A stretch of DNA of 64,000 nucleotides from Fasciola hepatica (Eukaryota > Platyhelminthes > Trematoda > Plagiorchiida > Fasciolidae): NCBI GenBank assembly GCA_948099385.1, contig CANUEZ040000183.1, forward strand, positions 310,001 to 374,000. The letters run 5' to 3'. The position numbers were made by a program, and so were the translations under genes. Below the pieces are notes generated by a model. That model was given only the letters and a program-made list of their open reading frames with translations, was not told where the DNA came from and made no database searches. This document shows, piece by piece, positions 50,740-62,970 of this stretch. Each line of letters starts with the position of its first letter. Positions within the stretch are counted from its first letter, which is position 1.

Positions 50740-53560
50740 TTTGGAAAATGCCCACCACCAATATCATCTTCAAACACTCGTTTCCTTCGGGAGGAATTTC
50801 GTGGGATGTCTCATGTCACCTTGCAAAACCAGTTTACTTAAGTCGGTGAAATATTCCTCCAAGAAAGTTGGTTGTACATGGAAACTAATGACGTCTCCTC
50901 CTTCTGCCAGGTTGTCCTCGTCGATTTTTACGTACCACCAAATCCTCCCGCTGATGATATCAGTCATTCAACTGATAACCCTGCCAACTATTTCATCACA
51001 AATCTGAGTCAGTCCTTGTATATAGTAGCAAACGATTTCAATAGACTCGACTTATCCTTTTACCGGCCTTAGGTTTTTACATATTGTGCTTTTCCCAAAG
51101 CTTTTCAGTCTCCTTCCGGAATCAATATTGAATAATTGTCCAGGTATTCTGACAGTATTTGGATGTGCCCCCTTTAACATTCCTGATCGCCGTACTTTAC
51201 TTCTTCACCCTAAAGTCCACTGTTAAAGTAAATCTTTGACCAACCCGCAGCACTCATCTTGCTCTCAGAAAATGAGTTGCATCACTGAGCATCTCGATAA
51301 GCCTGGGACATTTGTTGACCCCAGTGATTTTTTATTTTTCCTGGGCATGATACTTTCTCCTATTTTGAAAACATAACTGACTACCTTGATTTTTCTATGA
51401 CTAGCGTTTCTCCACTGAAGTCTATCATATTCGACCAAGTATGTTCCTATACTTTCGTTCGACCGGGCTCTGTAGAGCTAAGAAAAGGATATACAAATCG
51501 GGATATCGTACTGTTGTAAAAAGTCACCCATACCCACCAAGAAAGAAGTACAAAATCTGAACAGCAAAAACAGCAGTGAAAAGAGGAAAGCCCTGGAACA
51601 GTTTTACCATGCCAGGCCCAAGCTGAAGCTAAAAGTCGAAGATTTTAATCACCAGTTCACAGTTAACTCCAGCGCATTCTCACTTACCACTCAACATATC
51701 TAACCCGATCAACCCGGCCCTGTTACACCTGGTTGTTAATTTAGAGTTTTACGACAACTCAGAAATGAGTACTGGAAGATCATATTTTTACATAATATGA
51801 TTCAATGTGCTCTATGAATGACCAAACCATTGAAAACCATGGAAGCACTGTAGAGCTGTTTCATCCTTGTTAGGAATCTCAAACAGTGCACGTCCGCCGT
51901 TCCCCAGTGAAGACTAAAATCTGTAGCCAAAGATTGTCCATCAAACAACTGAACCACAGGCCTATACAGGCTCGCTGTCATTAGTTTACTGAGCTTATAC
52001 ACAACATGATATAGTGCCTCTTAACACTGCCTTCGAATGTTAGCAGAGCACTTCCCGTATAAGGAGCGGATCTTGTGCTGGACAGCTTCTCTGGAGGGGC
52101 CTAGGTAAAACGAACGCTTTCCTTGAAACGAATCACAAGGGTTGGCTACTACAAGGTTATGAGTATTATCTGATTAGATCTCATGGTTTTCACTGGTTTG
52201 AACGTTCACGCTGCAAGCTGAATGACATTATGCAAACAAGTCAAACGCCACAAGTCTGGTGGCCTCAGACTTCTACCATCAACTTTATTAAAAGCCTGGT
52301 GTTTCGAAATCACATTCTCTTTGGCTGAACTACCTATTCTGCGTTGATTTTTGAATGGTTCCAGACTAATGGATATCTGTGAACATCACATCTGTACTTA
52401 GGAGAGGTTTCAATGAACATAGTCTAATGGGCTGCATATCTGCTTTTCTGAAAGTATTTCGCAATGTACTCCTCCACTACATAATTCCCCAAGTTCACCC
52501 CTCTGACAGTTAGCCGACAAACACTTTGTCAACACTTGATGCCACTGTTTACGTTGATGATCCTTTTGTTTCCACTCTTGATCACGGTGGCCGTACCGTC
52601 AAGCACATTTTTCTTTATTATCTGAATACATTTGGTCGTCTGGATCTTGGTGCTCTCCTGAATATCCTACGTTATACAAAGATGGGCAGTATTACTCTGA
52701 ACACCATTCGTGAGTATTTTCTAATCGCCCACAGTTTACTTCCCTTGGTAACCGACACTCGTCTTCTTTACAAGCTAACTCTTGAGGTTTTCAGGGTGCC
52801 ATTCCGACCCATTTCCTTTCCCTCTAGCAAAGTCTCCACTTCTCCCAATCTAATTGGTTGTAAATATGTCGACGATGTAGTACTTGGATGTCTCTATAAT
52901 GGAAATCAAAGTTTGAATTTTCTTCAAAACAACCTAAATAAACTTTGCTGCTGGTTTACTTCCCACTTTCTTTCACTGTAATTCTTCTTGGGTTGAAAGG
53001 AAAATATTTTATCCTATCACCAAATCTCCGAAGTTGCTCTACAGTTATAGGAACATTATTAGAAATATTCTTACCGACTTCATCATAAGCAAGCATTTTG
53101 ACTCTTGTGACAGATTAACCGATAGTACTTTGTCTGACACAAATCATAGTCTTCGCTCCACACTCTCTAAAGCCGTCTGTTTCTCATTCACTCGCTCGGA
53201 ATTGAATACTTCATTCACGCACGTCTACAAATAGGATTATGTTCATTATTTGCCGTGTCCCCTTACCCGTAGACTGCGATCAAGAGGTCAGAGAACTCGT
53301 TATTCAGCTCCGTCAATGATCAGATTGTATGCACTGCTTCATTTTGCTTCCACGCCTTTCGCTGCGTCTTCCAACAAGCCTTGGCATTCTTTTCCTTTGG
53401 ATTCATTTGTACAGTATATATGTGGTAAAAATCCATCTTGGATTCAGTGCACAAAGGCATCTATTGACCTAACTCAATTCATAGCTGATGCATCATTTCA
53501 AAAAAGTGCACTTGTTGTAATGTGGGTTTCAGGGCAGATATAGAAAATAATGGAAGGGGA
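50740..53560 (+). pseudogene. CR1/Jockey-type LINE with endonuclease and RT remnants (LINE 2)
   Basis: An AP-endonuclease remnant lies at 50872-51072: VDFYVPPNPPADD, then SLYIVANDFNRLDLSF, where the usual GDFN site reads NDFN. About 1.5 kb later the RT begins. Near 52540-52680 are LDATVYV, FVSTLDHGGR and a motif A-like FLYYLNTFGRLD. Motif B (QGAI) is in another frame near 52795. CKYVDDVVLG follows, with the catalytic YVDD at 52865-52876, then LQNNLNKLCCWFT. A C-terminal tail (LTRRLRSRGQRTRYSA to PLDSFVQ) ends near 53440. Frameshifts and stops make it a relic. A SINE B occupies about 200 bp of the segment between the two domains; without it the spacing suits a full-length LINE ORF2. It shares block wording with LINE 1. 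Confidence 0.75.
51795..52000 (-). mobile_element. SINE B, copy 3, inside LINE 2
   Basis: On the minus strand: head with gcctgtataggcctgtggtt, a decayed B box (ttttagtcttcac), then gattcctaacaaggatgaaa, cagctctacagtgcttccat, and a tail ending near gaatcatattatg. It lies between the endonuclease and RT pieces of LINE 2, antisense to it, so the SINE probably inserted after the LINE. The target duplication was not resolved. Confidence 0.75.
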
Positions 53561-54169
53561 GATTGTTTAAATGCAAACCGTTTGACTGGCGATGAAGTTC
53601 AAGTATTGTTGCATATGCATGCTGAACAAAATTGTGAGAGGTAGAGTATTCTACAAAAAGCGGGATAAAGCTTAGATCTGATTTTTTTACGAGCATTTGA
53701 CTTCTAGTGTTCGATTAGTGCAGTTGAAAGTTGGAATAAGCAAATACAACGAGAAACGAAATAGCGGCCACAGATGTAAAACGATGATACCCATTCTGTA
53801 TGAGTATATAATCATTTGCTAGATGTTGAAAGCATGTTTTTGAGGCCATTCGCCATTCATTGGATTCTATCTAAAAGTAACGATAACGTGCAGAGAATTT
53901 CAACCGTAAACTCTGTGGGTACTTGATGATAAGTCGAACCAGATGAAGTCAGCTTCTGAAATTTTATACTGGTTTAGGGATGAACCAAATTAAAATAAGT
54001 AGTCAGTATTTAGTCGTAATTTAAATCCCATGTAATATCATCACAGGTGTATTCTAGATCAGTTAAAGAAGTGCGCATCACAGTTTTAGAATATTCCAAA
54101 CCTAGTTTGCTTTTGTTATACGTAGTAGGAGATTTGGTTCGTATATAATTTGATCCATCTTGCGGCCTC
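53561..54169. other. No recognisable gene
   Basis: No assignable feature. LINE 2 3' untranslated sequence may extend into the start of this interval, but its end could not be located. Confidence 0.4.
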
Positions 54170-54174
54170 ACGGC

Positions 54175-54330
54175 TGAACTCACCATTGAAAATCATGCTG
54201 CTGTTTTATCCTTGTTGGAAATCATCGACCGGGCACATTCACTCAACCCTCCCTCCCCAGTGACTTGAAACCAAGGTGAATGGTTGTGAGTAGAAAATCT
54301 AATAACAATGCTCTCAACTGTTTCGTATAA
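54175..54330 (-). mobile_element. SINE B, copy 4 (degenerate)
   Basis: On the minus strand the body is recognisable (gatttccaacaaggataaaa, cagcagcatgattttcaatgg), preceded by gtttcaagtcactgggg, where the B box would be. The head is too decayed to define an A box. Confidence 0.55.
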
Positions 54331-54509
54331 CATCCACAGTACATATAATGGAGTCAATTCCTCACTGACTTTTGTAAGGTATTTACTTGTTACCTGAGTA
54401 GTGATGGGCATCTATAATGTAAGACTGGTCCATAGGTGACTAATTTAAATATAGGTGGTCCCTTACCAGGTTCAATCTGGGGAGCTCGGATACTTAGACA
54501 ATATTATTC

Positions 54510-54543
54510 ATATATATATATATATATTATATATATATATATA
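54510..54543. repeat. (TA)n microsatellite
   Basis: TA dinucleotide tract of about 34 bp with one interruption (attata). Confidence 0.95.
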
Positions 54544-57500
54544 CCATAACATGCTGTGGTCATATACTCTCATAAATTGCATCAATAAGCTGAGTGATTC
54601 AGATGGACGAAATCAATGATCGCACCAAACGACTAGCCAGCAGCACCATGGTAACACGTCAGCACGTTCTAAGCCCTCTTGGACCACCCATTCAAAACAC
54701 TGAAACAAGCACCATCAAACAAGCCCCTTCTTTTTGCCCAGCCATTGCACAAACATAACACCGTTTTATTGAATAAAACAGTTAGAATTATGGAAAAAAG
54801 AAGAAAAGCGAAAACAGCAAAAATAATATTGGAAAAGTTCTTGTTTACTTGTTTGTGGTTTTGTCGGAGTTAGAATGCTTTTCGTTAAGTGTCATGTTGG
54901 TTCTATATGACTAGTGAATAAGGCCCAGTGATTTGCGTCCTTGAACAGAAACTTCGCAGTCTGCTGTGATTGATCACATTTTAGTTCCATTATTACCGAG
55001 CCAATCCGATTTGAAACTGAACGACTCATTAGACAATGTTCAAGTCAGAAATAAAAGGTAAAAGTCAGTAAAATCACTGTGTAACGTTTTCACCATTGTG
55101 GATTATAACTGGTGCAAACTAACTCGAATCACTTGTGCACAGTTGTGAGTCTTATAGGAGTACCGCTAGGCTTTCCAGCCAGTCTGTACTTCAAAGATGT
55201 GCTGCATGTCATAGCTACACGGGCACGCACAAAAACAAATAAAAATACCACCACAACCACCACCACCAACTCTGGACCTTGACTGATCGACACACTCAAG
55301 CCGCAGTCGACTCGCCTAGTGGAGGTGAACCTCGTAAGAATTCGACTGATTTCAAACACTGATGACTCATATCAGTGAAAACACATGTAAGTAGGTTTAT
55401 AGGTTATAGGCTGATTCAACTGCTTATACGTCACTACTATTCATTTCATAATGAATAACATTTATTATTCCAATAACTGCAACGTATACAATACAGGCTC
55501 AGCTGTGGTTCCTTCGCCAGAAACTACATAGTGACACACGCGAATGAAAATACCGTCATGTTGATCACTGATTTATTCCGGTTATACGAGCTGAGACAAT
55601 TACGATTCAAAATAACCTCAGTATGAATTGATGAAAATGAGCCGGAATAGATGACTGATTTTCAGTAGTCCTCATAGATTCCAACTGAAGAGACTGAATT
55701 CATTCTGCATTGCTTATTTCACGTCGAATCGAAATTGCAACCACGGCATCCGGTTGTATCACCTAAAAAGCATACCCGTCAGAGGGATATGTTAGCACGT
55801 TTTTCCCATGCCAGGCAATCAGAACAAACAGTATTCTCCGTGATTACTCCAATACAATACGGACCTGATTTGGAGAAAACTTAAGTATTCAGTACGTGTT
55901 TTAGTGAGCCAACAATAAGATTGTTCCATTCTACTAGTTGAACTAAAATGGGATGGCTGCTGCTTGTTTTAATAGCCAGACCTGTCCTCAAAACACATGC
56001 ACTCACAGATCTGTGCACAATGCGGAAAGATTTCAGTTCGCTGTCATCCCTTGAAAATAGCATACACGACCAGTGCATTAGGGGAATGTTCGCTTCGACT
56101 GCCATCCAGGAATGAACTAGTGTCGTCGATGGGGTTAAAAATGGCGTCCAGCTAAAAGCCTCCATCCGAATGAGAACTTTTTGGGGTCAACATTCCTTAC
56201 TGCCTTTCTTTCCGTTTGACCAATTGCAAATCATTTCTGACTCAGCACAAAGTATTATTCGTGCAAAGATCGGACTGCGAACACCTGTCCCATGGCAGTT
56301 GGTACATACGATAGTTATCTTATCATTTTCTTGAGCTACGGAAGTGTTCGGATGTTTGTTCGTTTTAGAACGATTATCTGGTCCAGTCAGTTATCAGCTG
56401 TCTACCTCTGATGCTCCTGGGGGTTTGAAGCTATTAGTAACTTTTTAAGCTCTCTCATACGCAATCAGAATGGTATCTGATTACTTATGTCACACCCGTG
56501 CACTGGATGTATGAATGAATGTAAATTCTTGCATGGAAGCAACTCTACTGATTGACTTGATCAAATACCACATGCTCAGTGTCTTATCGAGATTGTTGAA
56601 CCTTTTCACCTTTTGCTACTGCCACTGTAGGAAATCAGCTTTTGAGTCTCATTTGACACGTTATTTTTTAAAATACACATGAAATCCTCTGACAATGAAA
56701 AACGGGAACATAATTCTCAAACCATCTGCATTCTGGCCTCATTTCAGGGGCAACCCTAAATAGTTACCTCTTCTAAATTCTTTGTCCACATTCAGTTTAA
56801 GCTACTGACTCAAATTCAACGCATGAGTGAACCAAAAGATAAGCAATAACCAGTTGAACAGTAAACTAGCGGGGTTCCTAATGTGAGCCTTCCAACAAAT
56901 CAACCGTAACTTCCCCGCGCCTGTTTACACTTAGCTGGGGTAAAATCCATCACCTCTGTCCTGACCGAAAACCGTGATGAATTCTGCAAAACATACCTTT
57001 CGTCACAGGCCGTCTATTTCTGATTCTTACTCCATTCCGTCTGTTCCCCATTATGTAAGACGTAATATTGAATGTGCCTAAAAGTTTTCGTTGCACTTAA
57101 CGATGCTCAAGAGTTTAACTGGAATACTGATTTGTTCTACTCTAGCCCGACTAAATTGGCCTGGTTCTCCAACTTATCAGCTCATCAACTCATGAAAGCA
57201 GATTAACTAGAAAGTCCAATCACTACTTAAAGAGCTTTATATTGCACAGAGAAATGTGGAATTCCTTTTCGTATGGTGCCCAGCTCCAAAACGAAACACC
57301 TTGGGCGATATCTACAGTTCGAATACTATTATTTATTCAATTATGACGATTTTTGGTGAACAACTTTCATAATATTTGAATCCCCCACCTTAAAAATTAT
57401 ATACTTCTCTGAGATGATTTGGCGCCAGATGAAGTCAGATAGTCAGACTGCCGTTCATTCAATTTTTTGGAACCAAGAACGAATGAGGTAAAGCCCACCT

Positions 57501-58112
57501 GTGTCACAATTTATAAAAAAACAATGTTTTAACTAAAAGCCTAACTACCATAGCGTATTTGACTTGAACACGCCCGTATGCTTAGGTAAACACCATTTTT
57601 TGCTCAAAATCGGTGACATTATCCTTGAATTGATCGCACAGTCTTAAATTTCGACAGACAACTGAACAGGCGGAGTAACGTACATATATGTCATTTGGAT
57701 TCATTCAGTATTTGTTCAGCATAGGCAATCAGACTGTGCTGGCATCCACGAAAATGAACTCAGTTGAATGATTCCACTTACCTCAGGATTTCTGAAGTTT
57801 AATTAAACACGGTTTTTTTCTAGCGCCAAGAACTAAACAAAAATTAGTAAAATTATAACTGGTTGAGAAGTTTTGTTAAAGTAATCAGATAAGTTTGTTT
57901 ATATTGCGTCATAATTCTGGGAAATGAAGAATATAGCACGCGCAGCTTGTCAGTTATTCATGCATGCGCAGAACACCGTTGAACCGATAACCTTAAAGAA
58001 ACTTACGAAAAATGCACTGCGAATATCTTGCACAACGGTAACATTTATGATCTCTGCCTAGTCAGTCCCAGGTCGTTTAAAGTGATCTTAAACCTGTTCT
58101 TTTGCAGGTACG
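54544..58112. other. No recognisable gene
   Basis: Short frames without domains (for example 55881-56165 minus). A short ACC-rich run at about 55248-55271 gives a poly-Val frame on the minus strand at 55129-55359. No tRNA or larger repeat seen. Confidence 0.45.
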
Positions 58113-58245
58113 AAAATGTGTCTGGATAACAGGACAAAATTTCCCGGAAGCACATGACTGGTTTCTCGGTTGTTGCTGCCCATCAGTTATGCGTACCCGG
58201 TATCCTCCCACCCAGTCATCTTTATACCTGAGCGCTCCACAGTTA
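58113..58245 (-). mobile_element. SINE C, tail fragment 3
   Basis: Carries ctggataacaggacaaaat, ttcccggaagcacatgactgg, gttgttgctgcccatcag and gcgtacccggta. The matching part continues through ggtataaagatgactgggtg-like sequence on the minus strand. It faces the complete copy at 58330-58540 in the opposite orientation. Confidence 0.7.
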
Positions 58246-58329
58246 GTCTACAATTGTGATCTCATTTGAATCGAATGGACTGTGCTTTGACGGGGAGTCC
58301 ATTTTTCGAATCATACGGAGGTTCTTCCA

Positions 58330-58540
58330 GAGTTGCTTAGTTGGTTAGCACGGCTAACCTACAGGAGGAGTACAAATGTTCCCGAGTATAGAATTACAAT
58401 TTGAGTAATACGATATTGTATCTCGTATTCTCAGGTAAGAGGACGATTTAGCAGAGTGGTACTGGGTACGCATACCTAATGAGTGGCAAAAGCCGCAAAC
58501 CAGTTGTGTTTCCGGGGAAATTTTGTCCTGCCATCAAAAT
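58330..58540 (+). mobile_element. SINE C, copy with tRNA-like head
   Basis: The head begins with ttgcttagttgg at 58333-58344, one base from the A-box consensus, followed by ttagcacgg as in a tRNA D arm. About 40 bp later comes gtacaaatgttcccgag, where a decayed B box and T arm would be. The tail, from about 58425, is the reverse complement of the tail fragments at 30.5, 47.3 and 58.1 kb (tactgggtacgcatacct, agccgcaaacc, ccggggaaattttgtcctg). This one copy links the dispersed tail repeat to a tRNA-derived head, and so defines the family's orientation. Confidence 0.68.
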
Positions 58541-61500
58541 ACAACGCCACACTGCTCATCTATAAAATCCATCCCTGTATCCTTGTGAAAGTTAGCCTTT
58601 TAAACCGACGATTTAACTGTGGAGGAACAAAGGTGCGAATCAAATGAACTCTTAGTTCAAGAAGGTTTGTCCGGATTCAAAAGAAAGAACAGTTGTGGGA
58701 CGAGTTGTTTTTTTCAGATCTACTATAAATAGTTTCACATCAATAAAATGGTACTACTGTCCACTTCAGGATCACAGAAGAATCAAACCAAAGAACGTTT
58801 ATACGTTTTCAGCTATTGTTTTGGTGGTTGATCATAAATAATCAATGGTCTACGGATTAGCTGACCATTTCGGTGAATGAAGAACTCATTCATTGATCGC
58901 AAAGCTGTTTGTTTGAATAATGGTTGGCTGATTGTTTCACTGTTTGGTTGTCTAACTGGTTAATTAATACTGGGTTCGTTACAAATGTATTTATAAGTAT
59001 CCTAGATGTGTACTCTAGACTGAGGCACTACCTGGAAGAGGAAGACAGGTAGAAAGTCGACGGATACACTGATGGCAGGAACGTCTAGAATTTTTCTTTT
59101 CTGGTACTTCATTGTTGTAATCACCCGTGGAATAATATTGTTTAAACAGATTAAAATACCAGAAATGTGACAAATCACAGATTTAAAAAATTGAAGTCAT
59201 TTTATATGGGACATAGTAAATGTGTTGCTACAATATCAAATAGTAAATGCGAGAGTAATAAAGGAGTTCGTAAATCTTATTCGTAATTTTTTTAATGATG
59301 TTCTGTTTGATTGCAAACTCCAGGCTTGACATTCTTTGACCCAATGCTTAAGCATAAATTTACACGTGTTGGGATATAGTTACTTGTAGACGAGGCGCAT
59401 CAAGCAACGCCTTAAGACTATATTTTCCGACACGGACAATCATTTCTTCATTGACTTTGCTTTGCTTCAGTATGTTTCCCTTTTTATCAACTCGTCCGCA
59501 CCCTTTCGTAACGCCATGAAACGTATTTACCCAGCGTGGAGTAAGCAATTTATTCTTCGAGTATCTTCACATTCATTCACTCCGACTGAGTTCCGCCTTT
59601 CTTAAAGCTACTACGATGATATTTACAAAGTGTATTACGGCTTTTACCAAATAAATGAAACGTGCGCGCTGATGCATTTCTGTGCAGACCTAAAGCTGAT
59701 GAATTTGTCCTCAAAAAGAATAAGTGAAGTCAATTTTTCCGGTTAATGGCAGCAATATTTTCTTTAGGTTAACTTCAATAAATTAGTCATTGCTTTTGTC
59801 AAGGCCACAGTACCTTTCAGCTGTAACCCGTGTGTTCTATATGCATGCCAGTGAAATATTCCAAGATAAACCAGTTTGAACCTCTAGCAAATGGATTACC
59901 CAGTTATATAATTTCTCAAACCGTGGATGAACGATTACCGGAAATTTGTTCACTAAATCTCTGAACTCGATTTAGTCCTTCTGCTTTCACGAGTAGATCA
60001 GCAGATCACCAAAATATCATGATCAGTTTGGCAAAATCCGTTCATAACAAGTGCCTTTCAATTTTTTTGTGGCTGCTGATTATATTTCTGATGCGCTGCA
60101 TTTGCAATGGGCCAAATGTTATGACCACGTAAGATAATCATTAGGACAAACTATTCTAACGGAAAGCGTCCATCGTAGGCCCTCCGGGTAATCACTTCTT
60201 CCATCCGTTTGGAGGTTTTTCGGGCCCTCTCCGTGCACTGTGCTCCCGTGTGCCACAAATAATTACACTCTTCGAACATTGCCGCCTCGTGTATATTGAG
60301 AGTGTCGCATTAAGTTTTCTCACCAATGGTTGAGGTTTTTTTCACATTCGTCTAAAGACGGTGGAGGTAACCCCAGTTTAACATAGAAAGGGAAGGCTCT
60401 AGAACACAAGATTTTGCAAATAAGAGATGCACACAAGCCATTCCACGTCAGTTCACATTGCACGCGATGATTTCGCACGACTGTTTCCTTGGTGTGTGAG
60501 AAGAAAGACGGTCGTGGCAATAAAAATTCAAGTGTGGAATATGCATCCCTGTTTCTACTTTCACAGTTGTTATTCTCGGAGGAATTGTCTAATCAGCTTC
60601 TATTTCGAGGTGTAAACCTAGCTCCGTACTAAGCAGAAGTCGAAAAATTATTTCATCAAATTATTATTATTTCCGATAATTTACTCTAATATCTTCCAGT
60701 CATTTTAATACAAACTTACGACGGAGCTTAACAACTTGGGTTAAATTGGGAGATATGTTCAGTTATTATTATTCCTTAAGCGTAAGCCAATATATCTTCA
60801 CGTCAAAATAGCTACATGGCCGTTTGTTCTCGAGAAAAAATGAAGTTTAATGGAAGGCGATTTATTTTCATACACCATTATCACATAATCATCCAAGTTT
60901 TGTAGAAACATTAATCGGACTGATTCTCACGCCTGTCCACTGGTTGCTGGGAGGGGTCAGATTGCTGATTTTCTTCTGACACTTCCCTAACTGGTAGGCA
61001 CACTGATTGGTGTTGTTAGCCGACCAGTACATCCTCTCCCACGCGGATGGAATTTCGCGCCCACATCTATTCAACCGGTCGTGTTGACAATTCGTTCACT
61101 TTCAAAATGGATCATACAGTTTGTAAATTTTGCGTGCAAGGTTAATTTCCACGAAATTTGGAAAATTTTGCAGTTTGGTGCTCTTGTCTTGCAGATATCT
61201 CTCAATATAGGAAAGTGAGTAAAATCAAAAATCCAGTAAAATTTCATGAGGACTTTTATTTGTTGGGCTACCGAAAATTTTCAAGAGTGAATGAATAAAC
61301 TGATTGTGCTTTAATAGGCTTTTGATCGAAACTGGTTTGGAATGGCTCCTGGTGACAAAAAACTACAACTTCTTGTCTGTTTTTCAGGGAATTTTGGTGC
61401 TTTTCACAAGTGATTTTTGCACTTTCTATTCAAAGACTCTTTCTAATCTTGAAAATCGTATGTTTACGCACTGCATGGGAGGAAGTTCAGCACCAAACAA

Positions 61501-62804
61501 TAAATACTGAATCGTGCATCCATCACCGCTGACCCAAACTAATCATTGGCAAACATAATTACCACAAAATCCATTTTACGGCTAGAGAACCACAAGAGAA
61601 TGTCAACTAAATACGGAACCTATAACTACCTGCATTGTATAGCTGTAAATAAGGACACCAGTTTATTTCCAATAAGACATTTGCCACAAAGATTCGTTTG
61701 GCTGAGTCCATTGGGTGAAATTTCTTAGAGGAGGAATATTTATATGAGCATTGAAAATTGTAACAAGTCACACTTATTTTACCTCGTCGTGTGAATGGGC
61801 CCTATTAGTTACTCCCACGCACAGGACTTTAATGATTAAAATTCGATGTAATGTTTACGCTTTGAGGCCTACAACAGCCCTGTTTAATCGGACCTTTGAA
61901 AAAGATTAAGAAAGAATCTGCTAATCAATGTTATATAGAGAATGAGTGAATTATAATGTGCATTATATTTTTTTGGATGTAAATATTTCTATGGATGGTC
62001 TCAATTTAACTCCTATCCCTACAATATTTTATTCCAATAATCTTAGTAATGTTTCAAGTAGTGGCGACATCTTGTCAGAAAACAAGATTCGACACTTTGT
62101 TTGTGAATTCAATACCATCAAACACGGTTAAATTTATGTGAGTTACTTGAATAATTGGGTGCGTGTAACCCAGCTAAATTGTTTAGTTGTCATCTAAGTT
62201 TGAAATTGTACCACTAAGTGAGGGATTTTCAGATAAAATCCAGTGCTTTTATTTCTTCAAACCCGCAAATGTTTTAGCTAAGTAGACGACACATGATGAA
62301 CACAAGATCGAGACTAATAAGTTCTGAGAAAGAATATGGATAAAAAATAAGCTGTTCCGATAAAAATAGCTATCTTCGACCAAGAGTTTATTTGATCAAG
62401 CAGTATCGAGTTAAACTGGTCGGTGAATTCCAGGGACTTACTAAAAAGCATTCGAACAGAGCAAAATTTCTGATACTTACAGTGCACAGATCATCTGTGG
62501 ATTGTCAGTAAATTAACCTATTGTCAGCTTTCGAATCCGGTCTTCCTAACGATATAACCTTCCAAAAGAGTTCACAGTATTTCATCAAATCATAACCAAT
62601 ATTATTCTCCAGATGAATGGTCAAACTCTTCTTTTCTCTTCTAGTTCTTTTAATGATTCTTTGATTATAGAAAAAGGCACGATAGCGAACAAGCTCGTTT
62701 TCGGTAACTTCATCCTCTGGCTAATACAGTTACATATATATACGATAGGAATGCATATTTTCGGAACAAAATAGAGGGTATTTACAGTATCAAATTAAGA
62801 TTGG
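58541..62804. other. No recognisable gene
   Basis: No long frame, RNA gene or repeat recognised. The minus frame at 60889-61074 shows a weak internal similarity between its two halves, which I could not substantiate as a tandem repeat. The 3' untranslated sequence of the inverted tail of PLE 2 probably extends somewhat below 62805; its end could not be located without another copy. Confidence 0.45.
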
Positions 62805-62970
62805 TTAATCAATATTGTAGGTGTTTTGCGGTTCGGAAAAGGGGTGGGAAGTTGGTTGTTCGTGGTTGGGAAAACTCGGTGTAGAAAGTACATCTGGGGT
62901 GGGTTGGCTGCTTCCTGTCACGACTGAAAGGTCGCGGTCGAGGTCACCATGATTTTGTCCCCCATTTTCC
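62805..62970 (-). mobile_element. Inverted 3'-tail fragment of PLE 2
   Basis: On the minus strand this is the end of the element's own reading frame: from ENGGQNHGDLDRDLSVVTGS onward to a TAA at 62805-62807, with no RT or nuclease upstream of it. Bases 62909-62970 are the exact reverse complement of 63939-64000 (62 of 62). The match stops at the window edge only because the sequence ends. On the inner side the match breaks precisely at 62970, next to the first base of the plus-strand RT frame. The layout is the same as in the palindromic element at 35.4 kb. Confidence 0.85.

Noticed and set aside
60889..61074. Possible internal duplication in a minus-strand frame
   Set aside because: The two halves match only in scattered short words, which is not convincing as a tandem repeat.
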